Numbered from the stretch's first letter, positions 29,290 through 38,870 are shown. The stretch: DNA of 40,631 bases from Acidovorax temperans (GCF_006716905.1 NZ_VFPV01000006.1:1-40631); one strand, 5' to 3'. The notes: a model not told the origin generated them from the letters alone. Made by a program: numbers and translations.

Positions 29290-31467
29290 ATGCTTCAAAT
29301 GAATCGAACCCAATCCTCTGGTGTGGTCACATCCCCGCGGCGTAACGCCATCTGCCGCGCCATTGAAATCGTTGCGGCTACCGCAACCCTCTCCATGCCT
29401 GCAGCCTCGGCATTGGCTCAGGCCGCCTCGCTACCCACTGTGACGGTGACCAGCGAGACGGAAGAGGGCTACGCCGCACCGCGCAGTTCAACTGCCACGA
29501 AGACTGACACGCCCGTGCGGGATACCCCTCAGTCGATTTCCGTAGTGACCAAAGATCAGATCCGCGACCAGGCTGCCCAGAGCCTGGCTGAGGCAACGCT
29601 CTATGTGCCTGGCATTGGCTTTGCGCAAGGAGAAGGCAATCGCGAAACGCCTATTTTTCGCGGCATTAGCAGCACCGGAGACTTCTTCATCGATGGGGTT
29701 CGCGATGACGTCCAGTACTACCGAGATCTCTACAACATTGAGCGCGTGGAAGTCTTCAAAGGCCCTAACGCGATGATTTTTGGTCGAGGGGCCACGGGCG
29801 GTCTCATCAACCGTGTGAGTAAGCAGGCTCGATGGACCCCTTCGCTGGGAGGCTCTGTGACGCTGGGCTCGAATAGTAACCGCCGCCTCACCGCCGACAT
29901 CAATCAGCCGATCAGTGATCAGTTGGCATTCCGTGTGAACGCCTTGTACGAAAACTCTGACAGTTACCGCGATGGCGTCTGGATCAAGCGATCTGGCGTC
30001 AACCCCACCTTGTCTTGGCGCGCGGGCTCTAAAACACTGGTGACCCTTGGATATGAGCATTTCAAGGACGACCGGATTGCCGATCGCGGAATCAGCACCT
30101 TCAAGGGCGTACCTTTAGCGGTCGCACCTTCTACGTTCTTCGGGAATGCGGCTGGCAGTCCTACTGGAACAACGCTCAATGCCTTCAGTGCGTCGGTTGA
30201 GCACGAGTTCGACAGTGGCCTATCTCTTCGCAACCGCACCAGAATCACAGATCAGGACAAGTTCTACCAGAACGTCTTTCCGGGTGCAGTCAACGCGGCG
30301 GGCACATCAGTCGCTATCAGCGCATACAACAATGCCACCAGCAGAAAGAGCATCTTCAATCAAACCGACTTCAGCTACAACATCAGTGCTGGCTCTGTGA
30401 AGCACAAGCTGTTGTTCGGTATGGAGTTAGGACAGCAGGACACAGACAACTTCCGGAACACAGGGTACTTTCCGGGCAACGTTACGAGCGTGACGGTGCC
30501 GCTGTCCAATCCCACGACTTCACTGCCCATTCAGTACCGCCAAAGCGCCACGGATGCGGACAACAGTGGTAAGGCGAAGGTTGCCGCGCTGTACTTCCAG
30601 GATCAGATTGAGCTGTCTCCTCAGTTCCAGATCGTAGGCGGCTTGCGCTACGACAAGTTCACTGTCGATTTCCGGAATAACCGCAATGGTCAAACGTTCG
30701 ACACGTCGGATGGCCTTGTGTCGCCTCGTGTGGGTGTCATCTACAAACCTGTAGAGGCCGTCTCGCTGTATGCCAACTACAGCGTCGCCTATCAACCGCG
30801 TGCTGGCGATCAACTGTCCTCGCTGAGTCTCACAAATGCAGCGCTCAAGCCAGAGAAGTTCAAGAACTTTGAGTTGGGAGCCAAGTGGGATCTGCGCTCT
30901 AACCTATCAGCCACAGCAGCGCTCTATCGATTGGATCGCACCAACGTGATCGTGTTGGATCCCACAGATCCAACCAGCACTCGCACTATGCTGAGCGATG
31001 GCCAGCGTTCGCAAGGGCTTGAGCTGGGCCTGACAGGGCGGGTAAATGCCGCGTGGAGTGTGGCAGGTGGCTACACGTATGCAGACGCAAAGTTTGTGGC
31101 CGATACCTCTGCCACGCAGCGAGCCGGTGGCGCGGTGGGCCAAGTTCCAAAGCACACCCTGACGCTGTGGAACCGCTATGACTTCACTCCTGCCTGGGGT
31201 GCAGGTTTGGGCGTAATACATCGGACGAAGATGTTTGCAGCCAACGAGCTGATCGCTACCGCTGCTAACCCCACGCCGAATGTCTCGCTCCCTGGCTACA
31301 CCCGTGTCGATGCTGCTGTCTTCTACACCATCAGCAAGTCCATGCAAGTACAGCTCAACGTAGAGAACCTTCTCAACAAGAAGTACTACATCAACGCCAA
31401 CAGCAACACAAACATCACGCCGGGCGCGCCTCGTGGCGTTCGATTGGCGCTGAATGCGAAATTCTGA
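29290..31467 (+). CDS. TonB-dependent siderophore receptor (catecholate/Fiu-like)
   Basis: 725 residues, complete outer-membrane receptor for a ferric siderophore. A long basic N-terminus and signal peptide end near ALAQA (about residue 45). The plug (about 70-180) has DTPQSISVVTKDQIRDQ, VPGIGFAQGEGNRE, PIFRGISSTGDFFIDGVRDD and VEVFKGPNAMIFGRGATGG, close to the Fiu/catecholate-siderophore subfamily. The 22-strand barrel follows, with the C-terminal signature VQLNVENLLNKKYYINANS and terminal Phe. Transport needs TonB-ExbBD from the chromosome. A Fur box upstream implies iron repression. The gene is less GC-rich in feel than the plasmid genes and is stranded between two IS3-family elements, so it was probably carried from a chromosome. 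The ligand cannot be named. Confidence 0.92.
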   Translation: MLQMNRTQSSGVVTSPRRNAICRAIEIVAATATLSMPAASALAQAASLPTVTVTSETEEGYAAPRSSTATKTDTPVRDTPQSISVVTKDQIRDQAAQSLAEATLYVPGIGFAQGEGNRETPIFRGISSTGDFFIDGVRDDVQYYRDLYNIERVEVFKGPNAMIFGRGATGGLINRVSKQARWTPSLGGSVTLGSNSNRRLTADINQPISDQLAFRVNALYENSDSYRDGVWIKRSGVNPTLSWRAGSKTLVTLGYEHFKDDRIADRGISTFKGVPLAVAPSTFFGNAAGSPTGTTLNAFSASVEHEFDSGLSLRNRTRITDQDKFYQNVFPGAVNAAGTSVAISAYNNATSRKSIFNQTDFSYNISAGSVKHKLLFGMELGQQDTDNFRNTGYFPGNVTSVTVPLSNPTTSLPIQYRQSATDADNSGKAKVAALYFQDQIELSPQFQIVGGLRYDKFTVDFRNNRNGQTFDTSDGLVSPRVGVIYKPVEAVSLYANYSVAYQPRAGDQLSSLSLTNAALKPEKFKNFELGAKWDLRSNLSATAALYRLDRTNVIVLDPTDPTSTRTMLSDGQRSQGLELGLTGRVNAAWSVAGGYTYADAKFVADTSATQRAGGAVGQVPKHTLTLWNRYDFTPAWGAGLGVIHRTKMFAANELIATAANPTPNVSLPGYTRVDAAVFYTISKSMQVQLNVENLLNKKYYINANSNTNITPGAPRGVRLALNAKF

Positions 31468-31546
31468 TTGACGAAGCCCGGCAGACTAGTTGAGGTTGAA
31501 CCGCCCCGGGTTTTGAGGAGGCTCCAACACTTGAGAAGATGGAGCT

Positions 31547-31870
31547 ATGACCAAGTCAAACAAGTTCTCACCCGAGGTCCGCGAGCGCGCCGTGCGCATG
31601 GTGCAGGAGCATCGAGCCGACTACCCATCGCTGTGGGCAGCCATTGAATCGATTGCCCCCAAGATTGGCTGTGTGCCGCAGACCCTCCACGAATGGGTCA
31701 AGAAGGCCGAGGTCGACAGCGGCCAGCGTGCCGGCACCACCAGTTCGGATGCCCAGCGCATCAAGGAACTGGAACGTGAGGTCAAAGAGCTGCGCCGGGC
31801 CAATGACATCCTGAAGACGGCCAGCGCGTTTTTTGCGCAGGCGGAGCTCGACCGCCGACTCAAATCGTGA
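31547..31870 (+). CDS. IS3-family transposase OrfA (second element)
   Basis: 107 residues. Helix-turn-helix ([40 protein letters not shown]) and leucine-zipper-type helix ([20 protein letters not shown]). It belongs to a different IS3 subgroup from the element at 27589. A T-run at 31829-31834 precedes the overlap with orfB, which is in the -1 frame. Confidence 0.93.
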   Translation: MTKSNKFSPEVRERAVRMVQEHRADYPSLWAAIESIAPKIGCVPQTLHEWVKKAEVDSGQRAGTTSSDAQRIKELEREVKELRRANDILKTASAFFAQAELDRRLKS

Positions 31871-32781
31871 AGGCCTACATCGACCGCCACCGTGACGACT
31901 ACGGGGTCGAGCCCATCTGCCGGGTGCTGCAGATGGCCCCGTCGTGTTACTGGCGCCACGCAGCCCGACAACGCAACCCGCAACTGCGCAGTCAACGCGC
32001 CCAGCGTGACGAGGGCTTGAAGGCCGACATCCAGCGCGTGTGGCACACCAACTGGCAGGTCTACGGGGCCGACAAGGTCTGGCTGCAGATGAACCGCGAG
32101 GGCATCGTGGTGGCGCGCTGCACGGTCGAGCGTCTGATGCGTGCCATGGGCTTGCAAGGGACACGCCGTGGCAGGGCGGTGCGCACCACCACGCCGGATA
32201 CCTCGACCCCGTGCCCGCTGGACCACGTCAACCGGCACTTCAAGGCCAGCCGTCCCAACGAGCTATGGGTGTCGGACTTCACCTATGTCTCCACCTGGCA
32301 GGGTTGGCTGTACGTGGCCTTCGTGGTGGACGTGTATGCCCGGCGCATCGTGGGCTGGCGGGTCAGCAGCAGCATGCAGACGGACTTTGTGCTGGATGCG
32401 CTGGAGCAGGCCTTGTACGACCGCCAGCCTGTGGCTGATGCCTTGACGCACCATTCCGACAGGGGCAGTCAGTACGTTTCCATCCGCTATACCGAGCGCC
32501 TGGACCAGGCGGGCATACGGCCTTCGGTGGGCAGCCGGGGCGACAGTTACGACAACGCACTGGCCGAGACCATCAACGGGCTGTACAAGGCCGAGCTGAT
32601 TCACCGCCGGGGACCCTGGAAGACCAGGGAATCCGTGGAACTGGCCACCCTGCAATGGGTGCACTGGTTCAATCACGTCCGACTGCTCACGCCGATTGGG
32701 GGCATCCCTCCCGCAGAAGCTGAGGCAAACTACTGGCGGCAACTCGCCGTCAGCAACACCTCGACAGAGGTGTCAACTTAA
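31867..32781 (+). CDS. IS3-family transposase OrfB (second element)
   Basis: 304 residues, overlapping orfA by four bases. The core is intact: Asp in [14 protein letters not shown], Asp in [13 protein letters not shown], Glu in [15 protein letters not shown], then [17 protein letters not shown]. The N-terminal segment [19 protein letters not shown] is the typical start of OrfB in this subgroup. Probably expressed as an OrfAB fusion by -1 frameshifting. Confidence 0.94.
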   Translation: MKAYIDRHRDDYGVEPICRVLQMAPSCYWRHAARQRNPQLRSQRAQRDEGLKADIQRVWHTNWQVYGADKVWLQMNREGIVVARCTVERLMRAMGLQGTRRGRAVRTTTPDTSTPCPLDHVNRHFKASRPNELWVSDFTYVSTWQGWLYVAFVVDVYARRIVGWRVSSSMQTDFVLDALEQALYDRQPVADALTHHSDRGSQYVSIRYTERLDQAGIRPSVGSRGDSYDNALAETINGLYKAELIHRRGPWKTRESVELATLQWVHWFNHVRLLTPIGGIPPAEAEANYWRQLAVSNTSTEVST

Positions 32782-32818
32782 ACCAATCAGCCTCCTTGAA
32801 ACCCGGGGCGGTTCAACC

Positions 32819-33034
32819 CCGGCCCTGGCGGCGGCGGCCATCTGGCTGGCGGGCTTTTCTACCTACCGCAAGGGGTTTTCCGCATTGCTGCAGGGGCGGC
32901 TGAACATCAATGCGCTGATGACAGTGGCCGTGACTGGCGCGTTTCTCATTGGCCAATGGCCAGAAGCCGCCATGGTGATGGCCCTCTATGCCATTGCTGA
33001 ATTGATCGAAGGCCGCGCGGTAGACCGTGCACGC
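32819..33034 (+). pseudogene. Internal fragment of a second heavy-metal P-type ATPase
   Basis: 72 codons in frame directly from the IS border: PALAAAAIWLAGFSTYRKGF, LNINALMTVAVTGAFLIGQW, PEAAMVMALYAIAELIEGRA, VDRAR. It matches residues about 215-290 of CadA/ZntA/PbrA-type pumps (second and third membrane helices), but is a different gene from the pbrA in this window, whose equivalent reads LNMNALMSIAVTGAMFIGHW. Both ends are cut: the left by the IS3-family element, the right where homology stops at 33034. Remains of a lost metal-resistance locus. Confidence 0.85.
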
Positions 33035-33338
33035 ACTGCGCCATCCGGCTCTTTTGAAAAAATGGACACTTTCGAACCCATGTAAATCATAGGGTTAGCC
33101 TACTTGATTGTGTCCATCACTTCTCGCCAGTTGTGGACAGAATGCTTGTCGGTCTCGGTGCCTGTGCAGTGCGTGAACGTTGAACATCGGCTTCACTCCT
33201 GTTATGCCTGAGCAGTGCCTGTTGAGACAGCCGGTCCGGCAGCATGGCGATGGAGTGGGCTGTGGCTCTACCGCCACAGCTGTTAATTTCCACTGAATTC
33301 TGACCCACCGGGGATGCGGACAAAAACTTGGACTACCA
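33035..33338. other. Mobile-element debris left of IS1071
   Basis: 304 bp without a gene. It has abrupt borders with the ATPase fragment and IS1071. Near 33280-33310 the sequence GTTAATTTCCACTGAATTCTGACCC resembles the ends of some IS21-family elements, and near 33045 TTTTGAAAAAATGGACACTTTCG may be another IS end. Both are impressions only. Confidence 0.3.
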
Positions 33339-36300
33339 GGGGTCTCCTCGTTTTCAGTGCAATAAGTGACGGTACGCAAAGCTAGCACTGGCGCGGGGGT
33401 GGTCTGGGTAGACCGTTGATTTCATTGACTTTCCTGTTCGCTTTGTAAACGGGTATGGTGGCCTCCCACTTTTGAGGTTCACGATGCAGGGTTGGCACAC
33501 AACGTTTTTGGGGATGCGTGGGCTCCCCCGCGATATCAGCGACTTCGAGATGAAGGCATTTTTCACCTTCGATGGTGCCGAGCGCGACGCAATCAATGCA
33601 CGCCGAGGTGATTCCCACAAGCTTGGTCTGGCGCTCCATATTGGTTTCCTGCGCATGAGTGGGCGTTTGCTCGGTGCCTTTCGGGTAATTCCAGTAGCCT
33701 TGTGGCGCCACCTTGGCAACGAGCTTGGCATTGCAGCACCAGAAGTCGCCTCGCTGAGAGCCATGTATGAACGCGGGCGCACGCTATTCGATCACCAACA
33801 AGTAGCCTGCACGGTCCTTGGATTCCAGTGGATGAGCGAGCACCAGCGCCGCTCACTGGTACGTGAACTGCGCGACGAAGTGGCGCGCTGCGCCGACCGC
33901 GATCAGCTACTCGTGCGGGCGCGTCAATGGCTGTACAAGAACAAGCTGGTGATCGTGCACGAGCGGGCAATTCGGACACTGATTGCGGCGGCACTTGCCC
34001 AGCTTGAAGTTGAAACAGGCACCGCCATCGCCGCCAGCGTTGATCCAGCAACACTTGATCGCTGGCGAGCCTCAGTTTCAGAGCTGCGCCCAGATGGACA
34101 AACCCAGCAGAGTTGGCTATGGGCTGCACCGGCGAAACACTCAACCCGCCAAATCAGCGAGGTACTGGAGCGCATCGACCTGCTTTACACGCTGGACGTT
34201 CATAAGCACCTGGCAGACATCCCCGATCTCATCTTGCGCCGCTACGCGCGCCGACTTGTCTCCAGGCCGCCCTCAGCCGGAGCCAAGATCAAAGAGCCAG
34301 CGCGCACCGTGGAGGTCGCATGCTTTCTTCGGTATTGCCTGTTCACCACCACAGACCAGTTGATCCTTATGGTGCAGCGCCGGATCGCCGATCTGTGGCG
34401 TCAGGCTGCCGCCGATGTCCCCGCTACCGTCAATTGGGCCGCAATGTACAAAACGCTGCTCGGCGAACTTGTTGCCTTGAGCGCGCAAGGTGCGGTGCCA
34501 GATGCTGAGTTGCGTGCCCGTCTTGAAGCCTTGATCACCGAAACCCAGAAACGCAAACCACCGAGCAGGGCCTCCCTGGTCCGCGAGGGATTGATTGATG
34601 GAATTCGCCCCGTGCGGTCGTTGCTCGTCGCCATTGCAAAGCTGCCCTGGCAGGCCACCGGCGAGCATCCTGCCATCGAGTACCCTGCCAAGCTGCAAGC
34701 TTTATATCTCAAAGGATCCAGAAAGCTGCCAGTTGAAGTGGTGGCACCAAGTCTGGGAATGATCTGGCAGGTTTCGATCTCCAGCCCAGACCGGGAACGG
34801 GCGTTTCAGGCGTTGGAGGTGGCCACCCTGTTTGCCCTGCGCCGCGCGGTGCGCAATGGCTCGGTCTGGATTGAGCACAGCCTGAGCTTTCGGGGTCGTG
34901 CGCGCTTGTTCTTCACGGACGAGCGTTGGCAGGCAGAGTCCAAGAAACACTATGCCCGTCTATCGTTACCCAGCAAGGCTGCCACTTTCTTGAAGCCTTT
35001 GCTGGCCAGAGTAACTGCCGGTGTCGATGCGGTGGCCGCTGCAGCCCGCAGTGGCGTACTGCGCGTGGATGATGAACTCCATTTGTCGCCATTGCCCGCA
35101 GAGGACGAAGACCCAGAAGTGACCAAGCTGCGCGCGGCTTTGGATCACCGCATCGGTGAGGTTCAATTGCCGGAAGTGATTCTGGCCGTTGACGCCCAGG
35201 TGCGCTTTAGCTGGATCATGCTCGGACGTGAGCCGCGCTCTACCGACGAGCTGCTGATGGTCTATGCCGGCATCATGGCCCACGGCACCAGTCTGACTGC
35301 GGTCGAATGCGCGCGCATGATTCCGCAATTGTCTGCCACCAGCATTCGCCAGGCCATGCGCTGGGCGCGGGACGAACGGCGTCTGAGCCAGGCCTGCCAG
35401 GCTGTGCTGGAATTCATGCAGCGACACCCGATTGCCGCCACCTGGGGGCGGTCCGATTTGGCATCTTCTGACATGATGAGCATGGAGACCACCAAACGGG
35501 TGTGGCAAGCCCGGCTTGATCCTCGGCGCAACACACCTTCCATTGGAATCTACTCCCATGTAAAAGACCGGTGGGGCATCTTCCATGCGCAGCCCTTTGT
35601 GCTCAATGAGCGCCAGGCGGGCGTGGCCATTGAAGGTGTCATCCGCCAAGAAAAGCTGGAGACCAGCCAGCTTGCTGTGGATACCCATGGCTACACCGAC
35701 TTTGCCATGTCACATGCCCGTTTGCTTGGTTTTGATCTTTGCCCGCGGTTGAAGGAACTCAAACAGCGCCACCTCTTTGTGCCACGCGGCACCAAAGTGC
35801 CCGCAGAAATCGCTGCGGTGTGCGAAGCCAATGTCGACGTCGCTTTGATCGAAAAGCATTGGGATAGTCTGGTGCACCTGGCAGCCTCGGTCATGAGCGG
35901 ACATGCCAGTGCGGTGGCAGCTCTTGCGCGGTTCGGTTCTGCCGCCCAGGGCGATCCAATCTATGAGGCTGGCGTGCAATTGGGGCGGTTGCTGCGTACG
36001 GCGTTTTTGGCTGACTACTTTGTCAAGGACGCTTTCAGGAACGAGTTGCGCCGGGTGCTCAATCGGGGCGAGGCTGTTAACGCCCTCAAGCGCGCCATTT
36101 ATACCGGCCGGATCAGCCCGGCGCAGGCCAAACGTGTCGATGAAATGCAGGCTGTGGCCGATGCGTTGAGCCTGATGGCCAACATCGTGATGGCGTGGAA
36201 TACCTCACAGATGCAGGCGGTCCTGGATCGCTGGTCGAACCGCCGCCAGGTCATTCCACCGGAACTGATCGGGAAGATTGCGCCCACCAGGCTGGAGAGC

Positions 36301-36542
36301 ATCAACTTGCGGGGTGTGTTTCGCTTCCCGGTTGACCGCTATGCTGACCAAATCCTGCCTTCGCGGCCAAATGCATCGATAACTGGCACCAATGGATGAA
36401 ACCGACCACGGTTTGACGCCACGAATCGCAGATTTGAAAGTGAACAGGAAAGTCAATGAAATCAACGATCTACCAACACCACCTCCGCGCCAGTGCTAGC
36501 TTTTCGTACCGTCACTTATTGCACTGAAAACGAGGAGACCCC
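33339..36542 (+). mobile_element. IS1071, complete copy
   Basis: 3204 bp from GGGGTCTCCTCG to CGAGGAGACCCC, the published length of IS1071, with imperfect 110-bp terminal repeats (33339-33448 and 36433-36542) and one transposase gene. The element lacks a resolvase, as IS1071 does. Flanking 5-mers are TACCA (left) and GCAAC (right), so there is no target duplication and at least one side has been rearranged. It is in the same orientation as the truncated copy at 2191, 31 kb away. Confidence 0.98.
33484..36399 (+). CDS. tnpA: IS1071 transposase TnpA
   Basis: 971 residues, the known IS1071 length. The start is ATG 33484, preceded by TGAGG; the open frame begins four codons earlier at TTG. The N-terminal half binds the 110-bp ends; the DDE core in the C-terminal third has candidate Asp658 or 663 (RSDLASSDMMS), Asp733 (VDTHGYTDF) and Glu863 (NRGEAV). 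Tn3 superfamily, but IS1071 has no resolvase and often flanks catabolic genes as composite transposons such as Tn5271. Complete and probably active. Confidence 0.97.
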   Translation: MQGWHTTFLGMRGLPRDISDFEMKAFFTFDGAERDAINARRGDSHKLGLALHIGFLRMSGRLLGAFRVIPVALWRHLGNELGIAAPEVASLRAMYERGRTLFDHQQVACTVLGFQWMSEHQRRSLVRELRDEVARCADRDQLLVRARQWLYKNKLVIVHERAIRTLIAAALAQLEVETGTAIAASVDPATLDRWRASVSELRPDGQTQQSWLWAAPAKHSTRQISEVLERIDLLYTLDVHKHLADIPDLILRRYARRLVSRPPSAGAKIKEPARTVEVACFLRYCLFTTTDQLILMVQRRIADLWRQAAADVPATVNWAAMYKTLLGELVALSAQGAVPDAELRARLEALITETQKRKPPSRASLVREGLIDGIRPVRSLLVAIAKLPWQATGEHPAIEYPAKLQALYLKGSRKLPVEVVAPSLGMIWQVSISSPDRERAFQALEVATLFALRRAVRNGSVWIEHSLSFRGRARLFFTDERWQAESKKHYARLSLPSKAATFLKPLLARVTAGVDAVAAAARSGVLRVDDELHLSPLPAEDEDPEVTKLRAALDHRIGEVQLPEVILAVDAQVRFSWIMLGREPRSTDELLMVYAGIMAHGTSLTAVECARMIPQLSATSIRQAMRWARDERRLSQACQAVLEFMQRHPIAATWGRSDLASSDMMSMETTKRVWQARLDPRRNTPSIGIYSHVKDRWGIFHAQPFVLNERQAGVAIEGVIRQEKLETSQLAVDTHGYTDFAMSHARLLGFDLCPRLKELKQRHLFVPRGTKVPAEIAAVCEANVDVALIEKHWDSLVHLAASVMSGHASAVAALARFGSAAQGDPIYEAGVQLGRLLRTAFLADYFVKDAFRNELRRVLNRGEAVNALKRAIYTGRISPAQAKRVDEMQAVADALSLMANIVMAWNTSQMQAVLDRWSNRRQVIPPELIGKIAPTRLESINLRGVFRFPVDRYADQILPSRPNASITGTNG

Positions 36543-36930
36543 GCAACTTACTGACAAGCGACGCATTGCGGTAGGCCACCGCCAGCGCGTTCCTTATCCA
36601 GCCTTCCGCGCGACCACCCGCGATATGAAAGTTCGCGATCTCGAGGACATGTTTGAGCTTGAGCGCAGCCGCGTGGATCTCCGAACTGTCGTGTTCCAGT
36701 GAAATCTCCAGCCTGAGAATCTCCACGTGCCGGTCCGCATCGCGCAGATGGCTGCGCAACTGGCGCTGCCAAGGCTTGGACGGAGGGAGCCTCTCCAGCA
36801 AGGCCTGCACGATGACATCCACGTCGTTGATGCCCTTGCCGATCGCCTCAAAGTGAGCCGCGGCGGACTCTGGCGGGAAGTCCGATTCCGCCACTTGCGT
36901 CCCAACGTCCAGCAGGAGTTTTTGCGTCAC
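36543..36930 (-). pseudogene. Hypothetical protein cut by IS1071
   Basis: The first 129 codons of a gene whose 3' end is lost: from 36542 on, the frame reads 15 codons of the IS1071 terminal repeat to a stop. Not recognised; the visible part is helical (HFEAIGKGINDVDVIVQALL, RQLRSHLRDADRHVEILRLE, AAALKLKHVLEIANFHIAGG). It overlaps the lipoprotein gene by four bases (ATGA), so it was the next gene of the metal-efflux operon. The truncated protein may still be made. Confidence 0.65.
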
Positions 36931-37472
36931 TCGCGCACGCCCAGCTTGACGTCAGCCACGAGCCGACTCTTCATCGCCCTGTCTCGAAACGAGGGGTCGC
37001 CCATCTCCAACCGGTACCACTCGTTCCAGATCCACAGGCTGCCGACCAGATCCACGAACAGCACTTGTCCGGCGTCGCCCTGGACCTGTAGCACTCCATG
37101 CCCTTTGGCCCAGTTAAAGACCAGGAGGTGCTTTCCAGGCGGCACGGCGATCCGAATCAGCGAAGCCGGGATGGTCGTCACCAACCGCTCCCCGGCAATG
37201 CCCACCTTGACCCTATTGGCGGCATCTCCCCACCGGTGGCGGACGAGATAGATGGTCAGCTGACCGGCGACCGGCTCGAACCGCTTGGCTCGCGATTCGG
37301 CTTCTTCGTCAGGGACGGCTTCCGGCGTGCATATCGCCTTGATCCCGGGGCCATTCCTCGCGCGGTAGCACTGCGGTCCCACGGAGCTGCCCCGCAGGAA
37401 GCTTGCGCAACCGGGCAGTAGCAAGCTCCCGGTGACGCAGCTCATCCAAGCCAGTACTGCGCGCCTGTCCAT
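36927..37472 (-). CDS. Predicted lipoprotein (DUF2846-like)
   Basis: 181 residues. The signal sequence ends in a lipobox, LLLPGC, with the lipid-bearing Cys at residue 21, so it is a membrane-anchored lipoprotein. The mature part looks like a small beta domain (QLTIYLVRHRWG, IAVPPGKHLLVFNWAKGHG, VLFVDLVGSLWIWNEWYRLE), similar in pattern to DUF2846 lipoproteins. It follows the MFS exporter by four bases in the same operon. No function can be given. Confidence 0.75.
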   Translation of the reverse strand: MDRRAVLAWMSCVTGSLLLPGCASFLRGSSVGPQCYRARNGPGIKAICTPEAVPDEEAESRAKRFEPVAGQLTIYLVRHRWGDAANRVKVGIAGERLVTTIPASLIRIAVPPGKHLLVFNWAKGHGVLQVQGDAGQVLFVDLVGSLWIWNEWYRLEMGDPSFRDRAMKSRLVADVKLGVRE

Positions 37473-37476
37473 GACT

Positions 37477-38796
37477 TCAGCTCCTTGGCCACCGCTGATG
37501 CTGGTCGTCGATCACGTATGCATGTGAGTGCTGCCGAGCGTCGTCCACGGCCGGGCTCTGCAGGTGCTCATCGCCTTCTTTCAGATCACCGTGGGTATGA
37601 GGAACCTCCACCGGATCGTCCTTGGGCCAAAGCCAGAGACTCGCGAACGTGGTCACTCCCGCCAGAATGCCCAGAGCGATGAAGCTGGCGTTCAGGCCGG
37701 CCTTGGCGCCCAGCCATCCGGCGACCGGGTAGGTGATGAGCCAACAGGCGTGCGAAAGCGCGAACTGCGCGGCGAAAAGCGCTGGTCGGTCCTGCTCGCT
37801 GGCCGAGCGGCGCAGCAGCCTGCCGGACGGCGTTTGAGCGAGGGAGTAGCCCATGCCCAACAGCAGCCACAGCACCACGAGCGCCGCATAGTTGCCCGTC
37901 GCCAAGGGTCCAAGCAGCAGGCCGATGGTCAGGACAGACGCGCCAAAGACCATGACGCGCCGGTCGGGCAAGCGCTCCAGGAGCTTGGGTAGCCCAAGGG
38001 CAATCAGCATGGAGCCGCCGCCGAAGGCCGCCAGTGCGCCGGCCGTGAAACGCTGGTTGAGCTGCAGCTGGCTCTGCACCAGCACCACCGTGTTGACGAT
38101 GACCATGGCGCTGGCGGACGCGACAGCGAGGTTCAACGCTAGCAAGCCGCGCAGCCGCGGTGTGGAGAGGTAGATGCGGCTGCCGCGCGTGGTGCGCTCG
38201 TAGATGCTGCGCCGCGGCGGCTGCTTTGCCTTGGGGAGCACGGTAGAGACAACCAGTACGGCCGAGGCGACGAAACCCACAACCGTCCCAAGGAAAAGGC
38301 TGTGGAAGCTGACCACGGTCAGCAGTGCTGCAGCCAGCGCCGGACTGGCCAGGCTCTCAAGGTCATAGGCCAGGCGCGATAGCGACAAGGCCTTGGTGTA
38401 GTCCGCCTCCTTGGGCAGCACATCAGGGATCGTCGCCTGGAATGTGGGCGTGAAACCCGCAGAGGCCGACTGCAACACGAAGATCAGCACGTAGACCTGC
38501 CAGATCTCCGTGACGAAGGGCAGCACCAGCGCGACGGCGGCGCGCACGAGGTCCAGCGCAACCAGCAAGGTGCGGCGCGGCACCCTGTCGGCAAACGCCG
38601 AGGCGATGGGTGCGACGCCGATGTAGGCCACCATCTTGATGGCCAGCGCGGTGCCGAGCACTGCGCCCGCGTCCGCACCTGCCAAGTCGAAGGCCAGCAG
38701 GCCCAGTGCGACGGTGGCCAGCCCTGTTCCGACCAGCGCAATGACCTGGGCGAAGAAAAGGTGGCGGTACGTCCGATTGGCAAGGACATCCAACAT
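37477..38796 (-). CDS. MFS metal exporter with His-rich tail (NreB-like)
   Basis: 439 residues, 11-12 membrane helices. The MFS loop motif (ADRVPRRTLLVALDL) lies between helices 2 and 3. The C-terminal cytoplasmic tail is rich in metal ligands: VPHTHGDLKEGDEHLQ and ARQHSHAYVIDDQHQRW. Such His tails are typical of the NreB nickel exporter and relatives. With an RND pump and HupE/UreJ-like protein upstream, export of nickel or a similar divalent metal is likely but not proven. The start is taken at ATG 38796 (MLDVLANRTYRH), 20 codons inside the longer open frame, which fits MFS N-termini. Confidence 0.8.
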   Translation of the reverse strand: MLDVLANRTYRHLFFAQVIALVGTGLATVALGLLAFDLAGADAGAVLGTALAIKMVAYIGVAPIASAFADRVPRRTLLVALDLVRAAVALVLPFVTEIWQVYVLIFVLQSASAGFTPTFQATIPDVLPKEADYTKALSLSRLAYDLESLASPALAAALLTVVSFHSLFLGTVVGFVASAVLVVSTVLPKAKQPPRRSIYERTTRGSRIYLSTPRLRGLLALNLAVASASAMVIVNTVVLVQSQLQLNQRFTAGALAAFGGGSMLIALGLPKLLERLPDRRVMVFGASVLTIGLLLGPLATGNYAALVVLWLLLGMGYSLAQTPSGRLLRRSASEQDRPALFAAQFALSHACWLITYPVAGWLGAKAGLNASFIALGILAGVTTFASLWLWPKDDPVEVPHTHGDLKEGDEHLQSPAVDDARQHSHAYVIDDQHQRWPRS

Positions 38797-38824
38797 GGCG
38801 GTGCTCCGCGAAAGGGGGACAGAC

Positions 38825-38849
38825 GCCAGCAGGCGCAATGCCTGCTGGC
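38825..38849. terminator. Hairpin between periplasmic-protein and MFS genes
   Basis: GCCAGCAGGC (38825-38834), loop GCAAT, GCCTGCTGGC (38840-38849): a perfect 10-bp stem in the 74-bp gap. No T-run on the minus strand, so it probably stabilises the upstream mRNA or dampens read-through into the exporter gene and is not a full stop. Confidence 0.55.
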
Positions 38850-38870
38850 GCCGCAACGGTCAAAGACCGA

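Larger units (their letters stand above)
31494..32818 (+). mobile_element. Second IS3-family element
   Basis: About 1325 bp with ends GGTTGAACCGCCCCGGGTTT and its reverse complement (31494 and 32818); if the usual TG...CA ends are meant, the borders are 31497-32815. The inner IRs include GAGGAGGCT. No target duplication is visible: the right border touches a cut ATPase gene while the left is only 26 bp after the receptor gene, so a deletion or recombination next to the IS is likely. Confidence 0.85.

Noticed and set aside
33472..33483. TTG start giving a 975-residue IS1071 transposase
   Set aside because: ATG 33484 has TGAGG in front and gives 971 residues, the accepted length.
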